A DNA stretch of 64,000 nucleotides. Origin: Phycisphaerales bacterium (lineage in GTDB: Bacteria; Planctomycetota; Phycisphaerae; Phycisphaerales; SM1A02). Position 1 is the first letter of the stretch; every line of letters begins with the position of its first letter. The stretch is from assembly GCA_022446885.1 (NCBI GenBank), contig JAKVBU010000007.1, positions 171,181 through 235,180 of the forward strand, read 5' to 3'. The notes beneath the pieces are model-generated. The model was not told the DNA's origin, did not search any database, and saw only the letters and a program-made list of their open reading frames with translations. Of the stretch, positions 51,301-59,591 are shown piece by piece. The position numbers and the translations under genes were made by a program.

Positions 51301-52352
51301 AATACATCCTCTGGAGGAGATACGACCACGGAGTTGAAGTTGACATTCACCGTGATGGTGGACCCAACAAGCACAGGATTCTGCAATGACGGAAGATCAC
51401 CTGTGGCCTCAAGGGTCACTGGTTCCAGCACATCATCGTGTGTCCAGGGTGGAGCCACGGTGATGGAAGACTGACTGACTTGGGGAAGTGGTCTGATCTC
51501 CATGACCTGCTGGGATGTCTTTGCGTCTTCTGTTGTGAAGTGGAGAGACACTTCCACGGCGTCTTGAGGCAGGTCTATCAGGGCTTGATGTAGATCGCTC
51601 CCCTGATGAATGAGTGGTTGTGTCATGTGCACAACATCACCTGATCCATGCGACACCCTCAAGACGGCTTCGACAGTTTCATGCTCACCATCAGGGGTGG
51701 TGTTTCGAGCCGACACGGGAAGAGGAATGCCCTGTCCATGAACCAGTTTCTCACCCATGTTGGATTCCACGGAAGTCCGTGGCGGCCATTGGGTCGAACC
51801 CAATGGCAGCAGTAGTCGCGTCGCCGCTGTAGTGGTCGCCACTGGTTGAAGCGCAAACAGAGCGGAAATCCCGGCCAACAGCACAAACAACACCAGCACA
51901 CACAAGAGAGGTGCTGATCGATCAACTCGAATCGGACCAGACGCTGTCAGTCGATCTGATGCGCCCTCGACACATGTACGGGCTGAATCCGATCGACTGC
52001 GACGCAGGTCTACGGCAGCGGCGAGCCACCCTCGCAATGCTGGTCGATGCTGCTCCAAGTGCAGTGCCACCGCGAGCGTGTCTTCCCGCCGAGGCCTTCC
52101 AGAACGAACACAACGAACCGCAGCCAAGACCAATCCGATGAACAGTGCCGCGAGCAGAACCAGTCTCACCCATCCGGATAACGGCACAAGAAAGTCGAGC
52201 AGAGCAATCAAGCTTGTGGCCACCAGAGTGCTGCACAGCAACGCTGTGACAAAGATCCATGACCGACGTCGATACATGGCAGCCACAACCGAATCCAGCA
52301 CACGCAGACCATCTGGAGGCATCACACTGGAATTGTCCCCTTGATTCATCAT
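48348..52352 (-). CDS. Very large membrane-anchored coiled-coil protein (DUF4175-like) of the moxR operon
   Basis: A 1334-residue protein. Two adjacent transmembrane helices (about 32-54 and 60-80) and a third (about 140-162) are followed by a large periplasmic region. Residues 200-540 are beta-rich. About 540-1050 are predicted coiled coil, with many Arg, Gln and Glu and segments such as LQHRQESLLDASMESRW. The last 250 residues are low-complexity, Gly/Ser/Ala-rich stretches. This architecture matches the DUF4175-like giant proteins that accompany MoxR/BatA clusters. Start candidates are 52367, 52352 and 52349; ATG 52352 overlaps the upstream stop as ATGA, like its neighbours. Confidence 0.75.
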   Translation of the reverse strand: MMNQGDNSSVMPPDGLRVLDSVVAAMYRRRSWIFVTALLCSTLVATSLIALLDFLVPLSGWVRLVLLAALFIGLVLAAVRCVRSGRPRREDTLAVALHLEQHRPALRGWLAAAVDLRRSRSDSARTCVEGASDRLTASGPIRVDRSAPLLCVLVLFVLLAGISALFALQPVATTTAATRLLLPLGSTQWPPRTSVESNMGEKLVHGQGIPLPVSARNTTPDGEHETVEAVLRVSHGSGDVVHMTQPLIHQGSDLHQALIDLPQDAVEVSLHFTTEDAKTSQQVMEIRPLPQVSQSSITVAPPWTHDDVLEPVTLEATGDLPSLQNPVLVGSTITVNVNFNSVVVSPPEDVLAATSWAAKHLGWSGAAPPRLASTPTQWSLKWVADETRQLRLLLEDPDALQALVRPQLELTTQEDRRPLLDLRLPAHDLRMPPSGMVRVIGTAQDDYPLHTFGFEAIPQAGSCDAWQVVQNNPGTHILLERELSLESLSARPGDSLKLTAFAVDRGDASTGRRVVHSKSRVVQVVSPEQFIDDLQAVLAESGERVRALQHRQESLLDASMESRWTPADQADQRRIATDVRSLERRVVDLGSELSASRVDSPATQLVIDEAVLVLREAADLTSEGGALGADTPRDNSASVFADRIRLQSAIRDTLRSLADRMLDDQEQWLARRSMRDLLERQRALQNRLAEHARSGDAVPGRDARAISEDQSELSRSVSGTIDALRRAGSEQVADALEDSHVAAEMQRAADETFRGRLGLARAAQATATKALEELHSSLLQAKSQEGAQIAVLQRRLADLHTLLQRLLERQEGASVDLSHTDGESPQQTMVQRLQRIRRGMLTAVQRAIRSAFDSVEIQSTLRTAASFQSDAVLALLSDPPQVEPASVAVEAARDDLQRAIELVESASGALVSRDHEQAQARLVTTVQALAQRQAEIQDQTASAMEDEQTSTRRRRFELRRIGVHQRELTGEISNLAADSELLKGSTLAGVVVSRAAETGMQAADLLDTGQRDDRSTILQQRVVRDLQHVANAIQASSGGAARGDTPFSSEPQAGGASAGAAGQSAGGIPPLAELRLLRAMQADLLDQTREAISRSDEQQIATIAHEQRDLAQIGASLVESVASGGAAGSSGVRHSQDLVPEFFLWSEDPKPIPPSGDLPSLDELLGLQAPGSGQLPMPPVSGDSLQALSTRLAQAAEALDESNERMAARLQEDALERIDALLRQAMEQTDRGQSSSSSTSSTTDATSESGERATGASSASASSGRDADGEGEAAPRSPKRAGALGGALEHRADSWGNLPPRLRAMLEQGRRDGSSVMYADICGRYFQTLLEAPE

Positions 52353-54466
52353 GCGAGGGAACTCCATCGTCTCAATGCCCACTCAGCCCCTGCTAGAGCG
52401 GTAAAGACCAACCAAAGCGGCCAAGACAGGGCCGGTCCCTCGGAGAAGGATGTCGTCACCTCTCTGGACCTGTGAGGTAGTTGCCCAAGCAGTTGACCCA
52501 ACTCGGACATGTCCGCGATCGACCCACCCGACTGCTCAGCCAAGCGCCTCAACTCCTCAATGTCCGCCCCCAGACGCATGTCCTCTTGAACTCCGGGGTG
52601 TACTTGCGTGTCATGATGGACCAAGTGATCCTGAATACTCAGCTGCAAACTCCGTTGCCCGGAGGACATTGGCTTCCACTGGCCTTGATAGAGGCGGCCT
52701 GAAGCGTCTCTTGTCAATGCCACCTCTTCACGCAGCACGCCACGCTCGTCATGCACTTGCACGATGAGTGGATCGCCGCCCTCCACATGATCCACACCCT
52801 GCAGAGTGATGCTCACTGTTCGTCCAAGGGCAGGGTCTGGCTTGACCCGCAGCACAGGCTCCTCAGGTGCGACCTCACGAGACAACAACCGGGCGATGCT
52901 CAACAACAGCCTGGATCCGTGATTCGCCTCTGAGGGCCACCGCCAGACATCATCGGTCGCCAACCACGCCGACCGGCCCCTGCCGGCAGGCATCAGGAGC
53001 AGGCCGGGGGTTCGGCGGCCTTCATGGGTGTACATCTCCAGCAGTGCCCGCGCCTGTGGTCGTCCAGCCTCGGGTGCATGTGCCCACTCGATGGGTGTTA
53101 CATCGGGGAGCGCCAGCCCAAGCGACTCGCCTTCTGGTGAGAGCTGCATGGAGCCGCTCGTCACGACCCGGTCAGTCGATGGGCTTACAGGCAGCAGACC
53201 TGCCAGTGGAGTGTCAATCCAGTGCTCGGCCGGCACACCGGATCCAGGAATCCACAGTAGCCCTGCCCCCTCCAAAACATGTTCTCTCAGATCGCTGAGT
53301 TGAGACTCAGTAAAGCCGCGCGGGTCAACATCTCCAATGAGGATGAGATCGAATGGGTCAAGTTCATCCCCTCCAGCAGGCAATCGGCGAATCGGCGTGT
53401 TGCCCTCTGGGGCTGCGTGTTCATCTGCACTCTGCAGCAGAATTGAGACGTCTATCGACCGCTCACGTGTGAGCATCGGCCCGAGAAATCGATACAACAC
53501 CCTCGGCCTGCCCTCCAAGTACAACACGCGCATCGGCCGATCATGGATCTCCACCTCGATCAACTCAGACACAACAGTCTTGTCAGCGGAAACAATCTCC
53601 AGCAGCCACCGTGCCCTTCCAGGCAGCTCAGGAAGGACAGACAGGCTCTCACGAACTGTCCCACCGGGCGTGATTTGGTGGCGAGATGACTCCAGTAGGC
53701 GCCCATCTTCGACATCGGTCAGTTTGATCAGAATCGACTGGGAGTGAGATGTTCCGTCTTCATCAGAGCGATCCAATTGAATGTCAATCGGCACTGGGTC
53801 ATCAGCGAACGCCCCTGCAGGCGCACTGACCTTGGCAATCCTGATGTCTGCCGGGGGGTCAGAATCCCCGATCGGAACGACCCAGACCCCAACTCCACGC
53901 TGCCGCAGCGCTGCCGTGGCGATTGACAGTGGACCCCTGCCATCAGTCATCAAGATCAGGCCGGAGACAGGAAGATCGACGACTCGATCCAGTGCTGACT
54001 CGATTGCAACTCCAATCTGAGTAGGGCCGCCAGCGGGCTCTGGCAAGAATGGGCGACCATCGGATCTTGTGCGTAGCGGCTCGAGTGTGTCGGAGAAGCC
54101 ATACCACTCAAAGTGACGTGAACTTTTGGCGCCTGTCACCAACTGATCGGCCGCAGCCTGAACAGCGTCTATCCGCCTGCCCTCGAGTGTGTCTTGTATC
54201 GCCATCGACCCACTGTGATCGAGAAGCACTGGAACAACATCTGTTCGCGTTTGAGTTTGCGATCTTGTCCAGGTCGGCCCGGCGATCATGACCAGTGCGG
54301 TAGCCACAAGGCACATCCTGATCCCCCGCAACAGAGCCCGGGTGGTTGCACTTGTGTGAACTGGCGTTCGGACAAGAAACACCGTCAAAATCCCCACCAA
54401 GGCACACAGGGACAGCAACCAAGTCGGCAGGTCTGGATCAAAGCTCAGGTGAAGCGTCGAGATCAT
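52349..54466 (-). CDS. Membrane protein with VWA domain, GATase-like region and periplasmic exposure
   Basis: A 705-residue protein. Two N-terminal helices (about 14-32 and 50-64) precede a von Willebrand A domain with an intact MIDAS start DHSGSM (83-88) and a GLILMTDGRG strand (about 170-180). After it come a beta-rich segment and a region around RVLYLEGRPRVLYRFLGPML typical of the class I glutamine-amidotransferase-like fold in BatA relatives. There is one C-terminal helix (about 682-700). The protein should bind a metal-dependent ligand in the periplasm. ATG 54466 overlaps the previous stop by 4 nt. Confidence 0.82.
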   Translation of the reverse strand: MISTLHLSFDPDLPTWLLSLCALVGILTVFLVRTPVHTSATTRALLRGIRMCLVATALVMIAGPTWTRSQTQTRTDVVPVLLDHSGSMAIQDTLEGRRIDAVQAAADQLVTGAKSSRHFEWYGFSDTLEPLRTRSDGRPFLPEPAGGPTQIGVAIESALDRVVDLPVSGLILMTDGRGPLSIATAALRQRGVGVWVVPIGDSDPPADIRIAKVSAPAGAFADDPVPIDIQLDRSDEDGTSHSQSILIKLTDVEDGRLLESSRHQITPGGTVRESLSVLPELPGRARWLLEIVSADKTVVSELIEVEIHDRPMRVLYLEGRPRVLYRFLGPMLTRERSIDVSILLQSADEHAAPEGNTPIRRLPAGGDELDPFDLILIGDVDPRGFTESQLSDLREHVLEGAGLLWIPGSGVPAEHWIDTPLAGLLPVSPSTDRVVTSGSMQLSPEGESLGLALPDVTPIEWAHAPEAGRPQARALLEMYTHEGRRTPGLLLMPAGRGRSAWLATDDVWRWPSEANHGSRLLLSIARLLSREVAPEEPVLRVKPDPALGRTVSITLQGVDHVEGGDPLIVQVHDERGVLREEVALTRDASGRLYQGQWKPMSSGQRSLQLSIQDHLVHHDTQVHPGVQEDMRLGADIEELRRLAEQSGGSIADMSELGQLLGQLPHRSREVTTSFSEGPALSWPLWLVFTALAGAEWALRRWSSLA

Positions 54467-56409
54467 GCCGGTCTCCTCACTGCCGAGAATCCGGACCGAC
54501 GATTGTCAATGCATCTGGTCAGCACGGACTCCAACAGCAGGAGCATGAGCAACACCAGACCCATCAAGGGGCCCAGACCGCTTCGGGCAATCTGAGTCTT
54601 GGAGGTGTCCAACTGAACCCAGTTCAATTCGGCAAGTCTGTCAGAGGCAGACTTGTCCATGGGCCGTTGCGCTTCACTGGTGATGTCGGGCAGCGTGATG
54701 CGGCCATCCAACACGCCTGCTTCAGGGCCCGAGGTTGCGCTGGCAGTCAGAGGATCAGGCATACCTGTATGAGCGCCAGACCGGATCAACTCCTGGAGAA
54801 TCGCCGGTGCTGCCGGTCGTAGTGGCAGGTCTGACCAAGAGGGGTGCCAAGCCAACGCGGAGATGATGGAAGATCTTCCCGACTCCCGTGGGAGCATCAC
54901 CAGCAGCGGGTGTTCGTCAATCATCACAAGAGATTTGGCACCATCCAAGCCCAGCAATGGGCGAAGGTCCAACATGCGATCAATACGAAGCTGCTCCAGC
55001 AGTGATGGCAGTTCCCCTTGCAGCACAGCCAATGGACCACCTTCAGAAGGAACCGGAGGAAGCTCAATAGGTATGTGCCCGGATCGGGTCAGGATCCGTT
55101 CCACATCAGCTGATCCTGAACCAACCAGAAAGCTCTGCATCGACAACTCGTCGGATGAGGTTCGTGGAAGAACGATCACAGGAGACGAGTTCGGTTGATC
55201 CAACAGGGCAGACCATGAGGACGCTGGCAGTAGTTCTGGGCCCACGACGACAATTGGTGTGGGCCTGTCAAGCGTGTCTATCTGAACTCCGGTTGGCGAC
55301 CTGTGTTGTACCGTTAGCTGATTGGGCTGTAATCCAGCCTCAATCGCAGTCTGAACCCACGACGACTGCAGCCCTGGGTCAAAATCGCTCCGGGGTTCGT
55401 CGGTGATCATGGTCACTGAGGCATGAGAACGTTGCTCCAATGAGATCCACCAACTGGCTGCTGGTGATGGAAACTCCGGCAAGTGCACATGCGCAATTGC
55501 ACTCTCTGGCAGCTCCAACTCAACATCAATCGAAGCCGTGACACGCCGAGCGCCTGATGGCCAATGCACCTTGGAGGTTGCTGTCTCTCCAGTGGGTTGT
55601 CCTGAGGAGTCCAACAGGTCTATCTGGATCTGTATTGAGCTCTCGGCTTCAGGGCGGCCACGTTCAAGCATGACCGTGATCTGACTTGATGTGAGAGGAT
55701 CGCCCGGAAGCGACACCGCTCTGGAGCTACGAACACCTGTGATCCATACTGTGTCTCGTTCATCCTGAGCTGGTTGGTCAAACTCGACCACAGGAAGGTC
55801 GGTCAGTTCATCAATTGACCGCACAAGATCATGCCGCATGCCGCTGATCGCCACGATCTTGGAATCTGGGTTGCTTGCCATGAATCGACGCACACGATCT
55901 CTAACACTGTTCCAATCAGGCCCATGCGCTACTTCATGAAGCTGGCTCCTCAAATCGGATCGCAAGTCGTGCACGACCTGTCCAGATAGCGGAACCACCA
56001 CCAAGGGCTTGCCATCTGAGTATTGGGACTGAATCTCGTCGATGCGATCCAGATGATCGTCAATGTCACGGCCACCTGAAGCGTCGGGCATCCAAGCGGT
56101 AATCGTGTCGTCCAGCAGAATGATCGGCGGCCGACCACCCCGTCCTGACTCACCAGTCGTGAACAAGCCAACCAGTAACAGTGCGGCGATCGGACAGACT
56201 GCCATGCGAACCGTCAGAAGCAACAGACGAAGCAATCTCAGTGGTGCTCGCCTCTTCAGTGTCTCTTGCACAAGTCCAATGGCCCCCCAAGACATTGCCT
56301 GAGATCGACGACGGATCAACAAGAGAATCAGTAACGGAAAGACCGCGCTGATCAGACCTGTTGTCAAGAGACCGGGCAAAAAGACTCCAGCAGTGATCAG
56401 GGGAACCAC
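54463..56409 (-). CDS. BatA-type N-terminal domain protein
   Basis: A 648-residue protein starting with the BatA (aerotolerance regulator) N-terminal module: two helices (about 7-32 and 58-82) separated by RRRSQAMSWGAIGLVQET. The following domain has the first strand of a VWA fold (PPIILLDDT) but lacks the DxSxS metal site. A late helix (about 613-630) anchors the C-terminus. The start is GTG 56409, 5 nt after the DUF58 stop; no ATG fits better. Together with the next gene it would form the membrane-embedded VWA pair of the operon. Confidence 0.78.
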   Translation of the reverse strand: MVPLITAGVFLPGLLTTGLISAVFPLLILLLIRRRSQAMSWGAIGLVQETLKRRAPLRLLRLLLLTVRMAVCPIAALLLVGLFTTGESGRGGRPPIILLDDTITAWMPDASGGRDIDDHLDRIDEIQSQYSDGKPLVVVPLSGQVVHDLRSDLRSQLHEVAHGPDWNSVRDRVRRFMASNPDSKIVAISGMRHDLVRSIDELTDLPVVEFDQPAQDERDTVWITGVRSSRAVSLPGDPLTSSQITVMLERGRPEAESSIQIQIDLLDSSGQPTGETATSKVHWPSGARRVTASIDVELELPESAIAHVHLPEFPSPAASWWISLEQRSHASVTMITDEPRSDFDPGLQSSWVQTAIEAGLQPNQLTVQHRSPTGVQIDTLDRPTPIVVVGPELLPASSWSALLDQPNSSPVIVLPRTSSDELSMQSFLVGSGSADVERILTRSGHIPIELPPVPSEGGPLAVLQGELPSLLEQLRIDRMLDLRPLLGLDGAKSLVMIDEHPLLVMLPRESGRSSIISALAWHPSWSDLPLRPAAPAILQELIRSGAHTGMPDPLTASATSGPEAGVLDGRITLPDITSEAQRPMDKSASDRLAELNWVQLDTSKTQIARSGLGPLMGLVLLMLLLLESVLTRCIDNRRSGFSAVRRPA

Positions 56410-56414
56410 GACCG

Positions 56415-57326
56415 TTATCCAGACAGACTTGTCATGCCAGTGCCGCCAGATCGGCGCTGTAGCAGCTCTCTCAGCGCAGGAATTGGTGACTCATGAGGAT
56501 CGAGCAGTACATGATCCACATGCAGTCCACGGCAAACACTCAAAATCTCGTCTTGGTGGGCTTGTAGAACTCGCAGGTAGTCATCTCGAATGTGCGCGGC
56601 AGTCACTCGATGCGATCCGCCGCCTTCCAGATCCTGCAACAAGACTTGCTCAGGCACATCGAACAGGCGTTCTGACTGGTCCAGAATCTGCAGAACAAGA
56701 ACATCATGACCGGCATGTCGAAGACGGCCCAGGGCCCGACGAAACGCGATGTTGGGATCCAGCAAGTCAGAACAAATCAACACAAGGCCTGGATGGCGCA
56801 TACACCTGACAACAACTTGTGCCGAGGCATCTAGATCCATCTTGAGTCCATTGGCTGGTGTTCTGGACAGCATGTGGACCACATTTGACAGCCCATCCAC
56901 CCCGCCGCTCATTGCTGTTGGTTGAGGCGCAGATACATGACAAGGGCACGCGGCAACACGATCGCCTGAATCCGCGGCCAGCCAAGCCAACGCTTCAGCC
57001 ACTGCCGAGGCCAACTCTTGCTTTGATCCCCACACGCCGCCCGACTCAAACTGCATCGAACCTGACCCATCCATCATGAACATGACATCGAGGGCTGTCT
57101 CCATTCTCGCTCTCTTGAGCACGAGGCGATCGGAACGGGCGAAGACACGCCAGTCCAGATGTCGAAGATCATCACCAGGTTGATATGCCCGATGTCGATC
57201 AAACTCGACAGCGGCGCCGGCTCTGTTTGATGGGTGGGCGCCGGATCGAATGCCGTCGATGATCCGTCGAGCCCTGACATCCAGTCCATCAAGGGCACTT
57301 CGAAGAGCTGCCTGCCCCAAATTCAA
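56415..57326 (-). CDS. DUF58 domain-containing protein
   Basis: A 303-residue cytoplasmic protein of the DUF58 family, the usual partner of MoxR ATPases. The hallmark YQPGDDLRHLDWRVFARSDR lies at 48-67, and a VWA-like MIDAS DGSGSM follows at 86-91. The start is TTG 57326, which overlaps the moxR stop as TTGA; no ATG upstream or nearby keeps the conserved N-terminus. It probably recruits the ATPase to the membrane components encoded next. Confidence 0.9.
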   Translation of the reverse strand: MNLGQAALRSALDGLDVRARRIIDGIRSGAHPSNRAGAAVEFDRHRAYQPGDDLRHLDWRVFARSDRLVLKRARMETALDVMFMMDGSGSMQFESGGVWGSKQELASAVAEALAWLAADSGDRVAACPCHVSAPQPTAMSGGVDGLSNVVHMLSRTPANGLKMDLDASAQVVVRCMRHPGLVLICSDLLDPNIAFRRALGRLRHAGHDVLVLQILDQSERLFDVPEQVLLQDLEGGGSHRVTAAHIRDDYLRVLQAHQDEILSVCRGLHVDHVLLDPHESPIPALRELLQRRSGGTGMTSLSG

Positions 57327-58345
57327 CTGACGATTCCGTTAGGTGCCATCCCTGCATCGATGATCGACTCTTGGGTGACTTGAGTCTGAATGTCGTTCAA
57401 GATCGTCGCCATGGAAACGGATTCAGATTGAGCCGTGAAGTTCAACAACACACGATGTCGAAGAACAGCATGTATCACACTGTCGAGATCGTCGGTGTTG
57501 ACATGGGAGCGGCCTTCCAGCAATGCTCGTGCCTTCGATACAAGGATGATCGCCTGACTTGCTCGGGGGCCAGCGCCCCAAGACACACAGCGTCTCACAA
57601 GATCAGTAGCGCGCACATCGTCGGGTCGAGTTGCACGCACAATGGCTACAGCACGAGCTGTGATGTGATCTGGAACGCTGATGCTGCGAACAACTTTCTG
57701 TAGTTGAAGCACGTCCTCTGCACTCATGACTGGAGACGGAGACTCAACAGGAGACTCTGTCGTTCGTTTGACAATCTCACACTCTTGAGACTCACTGGGA
57801 TACTCAACGCGAATCGAGATCAGAAATCGATCGAGTTGAGCCTCGGGTAGTGGGTACGTCCCTTGCTGTTCGATTGGGTTCTGTGTGGCCAGTACAAAGA
57901 ACGGCGGAGTCAGTGGCCGCCGAACGCCACTTGCTGACACCTGACGTTCCTGCATGGCCTCAAGCAGCGCTGCTTGTGTTCTGGGAGGCGTTCGATTGAT
58001 CTCGTCTGCGAGCAGAATGTTTGTGAACACTGGGCCCTGAACAAATCGCATCTCCCGCGAGCCACTGCTTCGATCTTCCTGAATAATCTCGGTTCCTGTG
58101 AGATCACTGGGCATGAGATCGGGGGTGAACTGCACACGGGCAAAGGACAGGTCAAGACAATTGGCCAAGGTCGAGATAGACAGTGTCTTGGCGAGGCCAG
58201 GAACACCCTCCACCAGAACATGTCCATCAGCAAGCAGAGCCAACAGAAGATGGTCAACCAACGCCTGCTGGCCGACAAGAACGGTGCCCATCGCGGATCG
58301 AAGTGCATCAATCTTTGATGCGATCACGTCCTGCTCAACAGTCAT
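57323..58345 (-). CDS. MoxR family AAA+ ATPase
   Basis: A 340-residue AAA+ chaperone-type ATPase. Walker A is GVPGLAKT (47-54), Walker B LLADEINR (111-118), sensor 1 LATQNPIEQQGTYPLPEAQLDRF and an arginine-finger region follow, and the C-terminal lid contains GAGPRASQAI. MoxR proteins act with VWA proteins to activate or load cofactors into other proteins. The frame is open upstream, but ATG 58345 has AAGAGGAGA (minus, 58352-58360) at the right distance. First gene of a seven-gene, 12-kb operon. Confidence 0.93.
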   Translation of the reverse strand: MTVEQDVIASKIDALRSAMGTVLVGQQALVDHLLLALLADGHVLVEGVPGLAKTLSISTLANCLDLSFARVQFTPDLMPSDLTGTEIIQEDRSSGSREMRFVQGPVFTNILLADEINRTPPRTQAALLEAMQERQVSASGVRRPLTPPFFVLATQNPIEQQGTYPLPEAQLDRFLISIRVEYPSESQECEIVKRTTESPVESPSPVMSAEDVLQLQKVVRSISVPDHITARAVAIVRATRPDDVRATDLVRRCVSWGAGPRASQAIILVSKARALLEGRSHVNTDDLDSVIHAVLRHRVLLNFTAQSESVSMATILNDIQTQVTQESIIDAGMAPNGIVS

Positions 58346-58351
58346 CTCGAA

Positions 58352-58373
58352 TCTCCTCTTGCCCGATAGGATA
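58352..58373 (-). promoter_or_regulatory. Ribosome binding site and candidate -10 box of the moxR operon
   Basis: On the minus strand a -10-like TATCCT (58368-58373) is followed by AAGAGGAGA (58352-58360), a strong Shine-Dalgarno 6 nt before ATG 58345. This is a conventional leader of about 15 nt. Confidence 0.45.
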
Positions 58374-58423
58374 GGACGCCTAGAACCCCGTAACCCTGGA
58401 ACTTCGGAACCGGGACCTCGCTC

Positions 58424-59251
58424 ATGCCGGAACTTCCAGAAGTTGAGTCCATTCGTCGCAGCTTGGAAGCCCATCTTGTGGGCCGAAAGGTCGTTCGGGT
58501 GCGAATTGAGCGTCAGGACATCGTGTGTGCCCCATCTGGAGGCAGTCATCTAGACCTGCTTGCTTCAAGTCACATCAAATCACTGAGGCGTCATGGAAAG
58601 CAGATGGCAATCATCGCCGATGACCGTCGTGCGTTGGTGATTCAACTTGGGATGACTGGGCGAATGCACCTGATGCCCAAGGGGCGACATCTGCGGGGTT
58701 CCGATGCGCGACACTGCCACGTCAAGTGGTTGCTCGATGATGGCACTCGGCTCATCTATCAAGACTCACGCCGATTCGGCCGGCTGACCCCTTGTGCCTC
58801 TGTTGACCATCTGGAAGACCGATGGAGCCAACTGGGCCCAGATGCACTGCTAGCTCGCCCTGAGCGACTCCGAAACCAACTCGTGAAAGGCCAGCGGGCA
58901 GTGAAAGCAGTGCTGCTGGATCAGCGTCGAATTGCCGGAGTAGGGAACATCTACGCTGACGAAGCACTGTTCGGTGCACGGCTGAATCCCATGAGGCCTC
59001 TTGATTCCCTCTCTGAGCCTGATCGGCACCGGCTTGTTCACCATGTGCGAGTCAGGCTTCGCAGTGCACTACGCCATGGAGGTACGACCTTCAGTGACCA
59101 CCGAACACCAGATGGCTCAGTCGGTAGCTGGGGAAGCAAGCGACAAGTGCACGGCCGAAGGGGAGCACCTTGTGTGAATTGTGCTCATCCACTGTCGAGC
59201 GGGACTGTTGCGAGCCGTACCACAGTCTGGTGCGACCGATGTCAGGCATGA
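58424..59251 (+). CDS. mutM: Formamidopyrimidine-DNA glycosylase
   Basis: A 275-residue base-excision repair enzyme that removes 8-oxoguanine and formamidopyrimidines and cuts the strand. It begins MPELPEVE with the catalytic Pro2 and Glu3. LRRHGKQM supplies the conserved lysine. AGVGNIYADEALFGARLNP is the helix-two-turn-helix. The C-terminal zinc finger is intact (CVNCAHPL and CDRCQ, four cysteines) with RTTVWC in the family position. A possible -10 box TAGAAC lies at 58381-58386. It is divergent from the moxR operon. Confidence 0.96.
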   Translation: MPELPEVESIRRSLEAHLVGRKVVRVRIERQDIVCAPSGGSHLDLLASSHIKSLRRHGKQMAIIADDRRALVIQLGMTGRMHLMPKGRHLRGSDARHCHVKWLLDDGTRLIYQDSRRFGRLTPCASVDHLEDRWSQLGPDALLARPERLRNQLVKGQRAVKAVLLDQRRIAGVGNIYADEALFGARLNPMRPLDSLSEPDRHRLVHHVRVRLRSALRHGGTTFSDHRTPDGSVGSWGSKRQVHGRRGAPCVNCAHPLSSGTVASRTTVWCDRCQA

Positions 59252-59591
59252 TGAACGCAGGCCTCTGAGGGTCTTTTTTCTGCTGATAGACAGATAGTTC
59301 TCCCTCTTCTCTAGTAACAGCCCTGTTGTCATGTGGATCTTGTGTGTGGCCATGTGTGCAAGCGGTTGTGCGACACGATGTTGAATCAGACTCTGAACAC
59401 GTGGAAGACCTGTCGCTTGCCCGGTTGGTAAAAGTCAGCCATGGTCTCTGGTCAGGTTCATCATGGCACCTTGGGCCGCCACAGACATCAATTGCTGGCG
59501 TCAAGGAGCCAGTGTCAGACAGTGTGGCGACAGGTTATGCACCAGCCATACAGCCCAAGCGACAGGTGTCGATGGCTCCAGCCGGGCCGCC
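59252..59591. other. 340-nt gene-free gap between converging mutM and dnaA; possible replication-origin remnant or terminator region
   Basis: No convincing gene lies here. A T6 tract (TCTTTTTTC, about 59272-59279) follows a weak G/C inverted repeat just after mutM and may end its transcript. TTATGCACC (59535-59543) matches the DnaA-box consensus at 8 of 9 positions. TGTGGATCT and TGTGTGCAA, about 59331-59359, match at 7 of 9 on the other strand. There is no clear AT-rich unwinding stretch, so an origin call is tentative. Confidence 0.25.
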
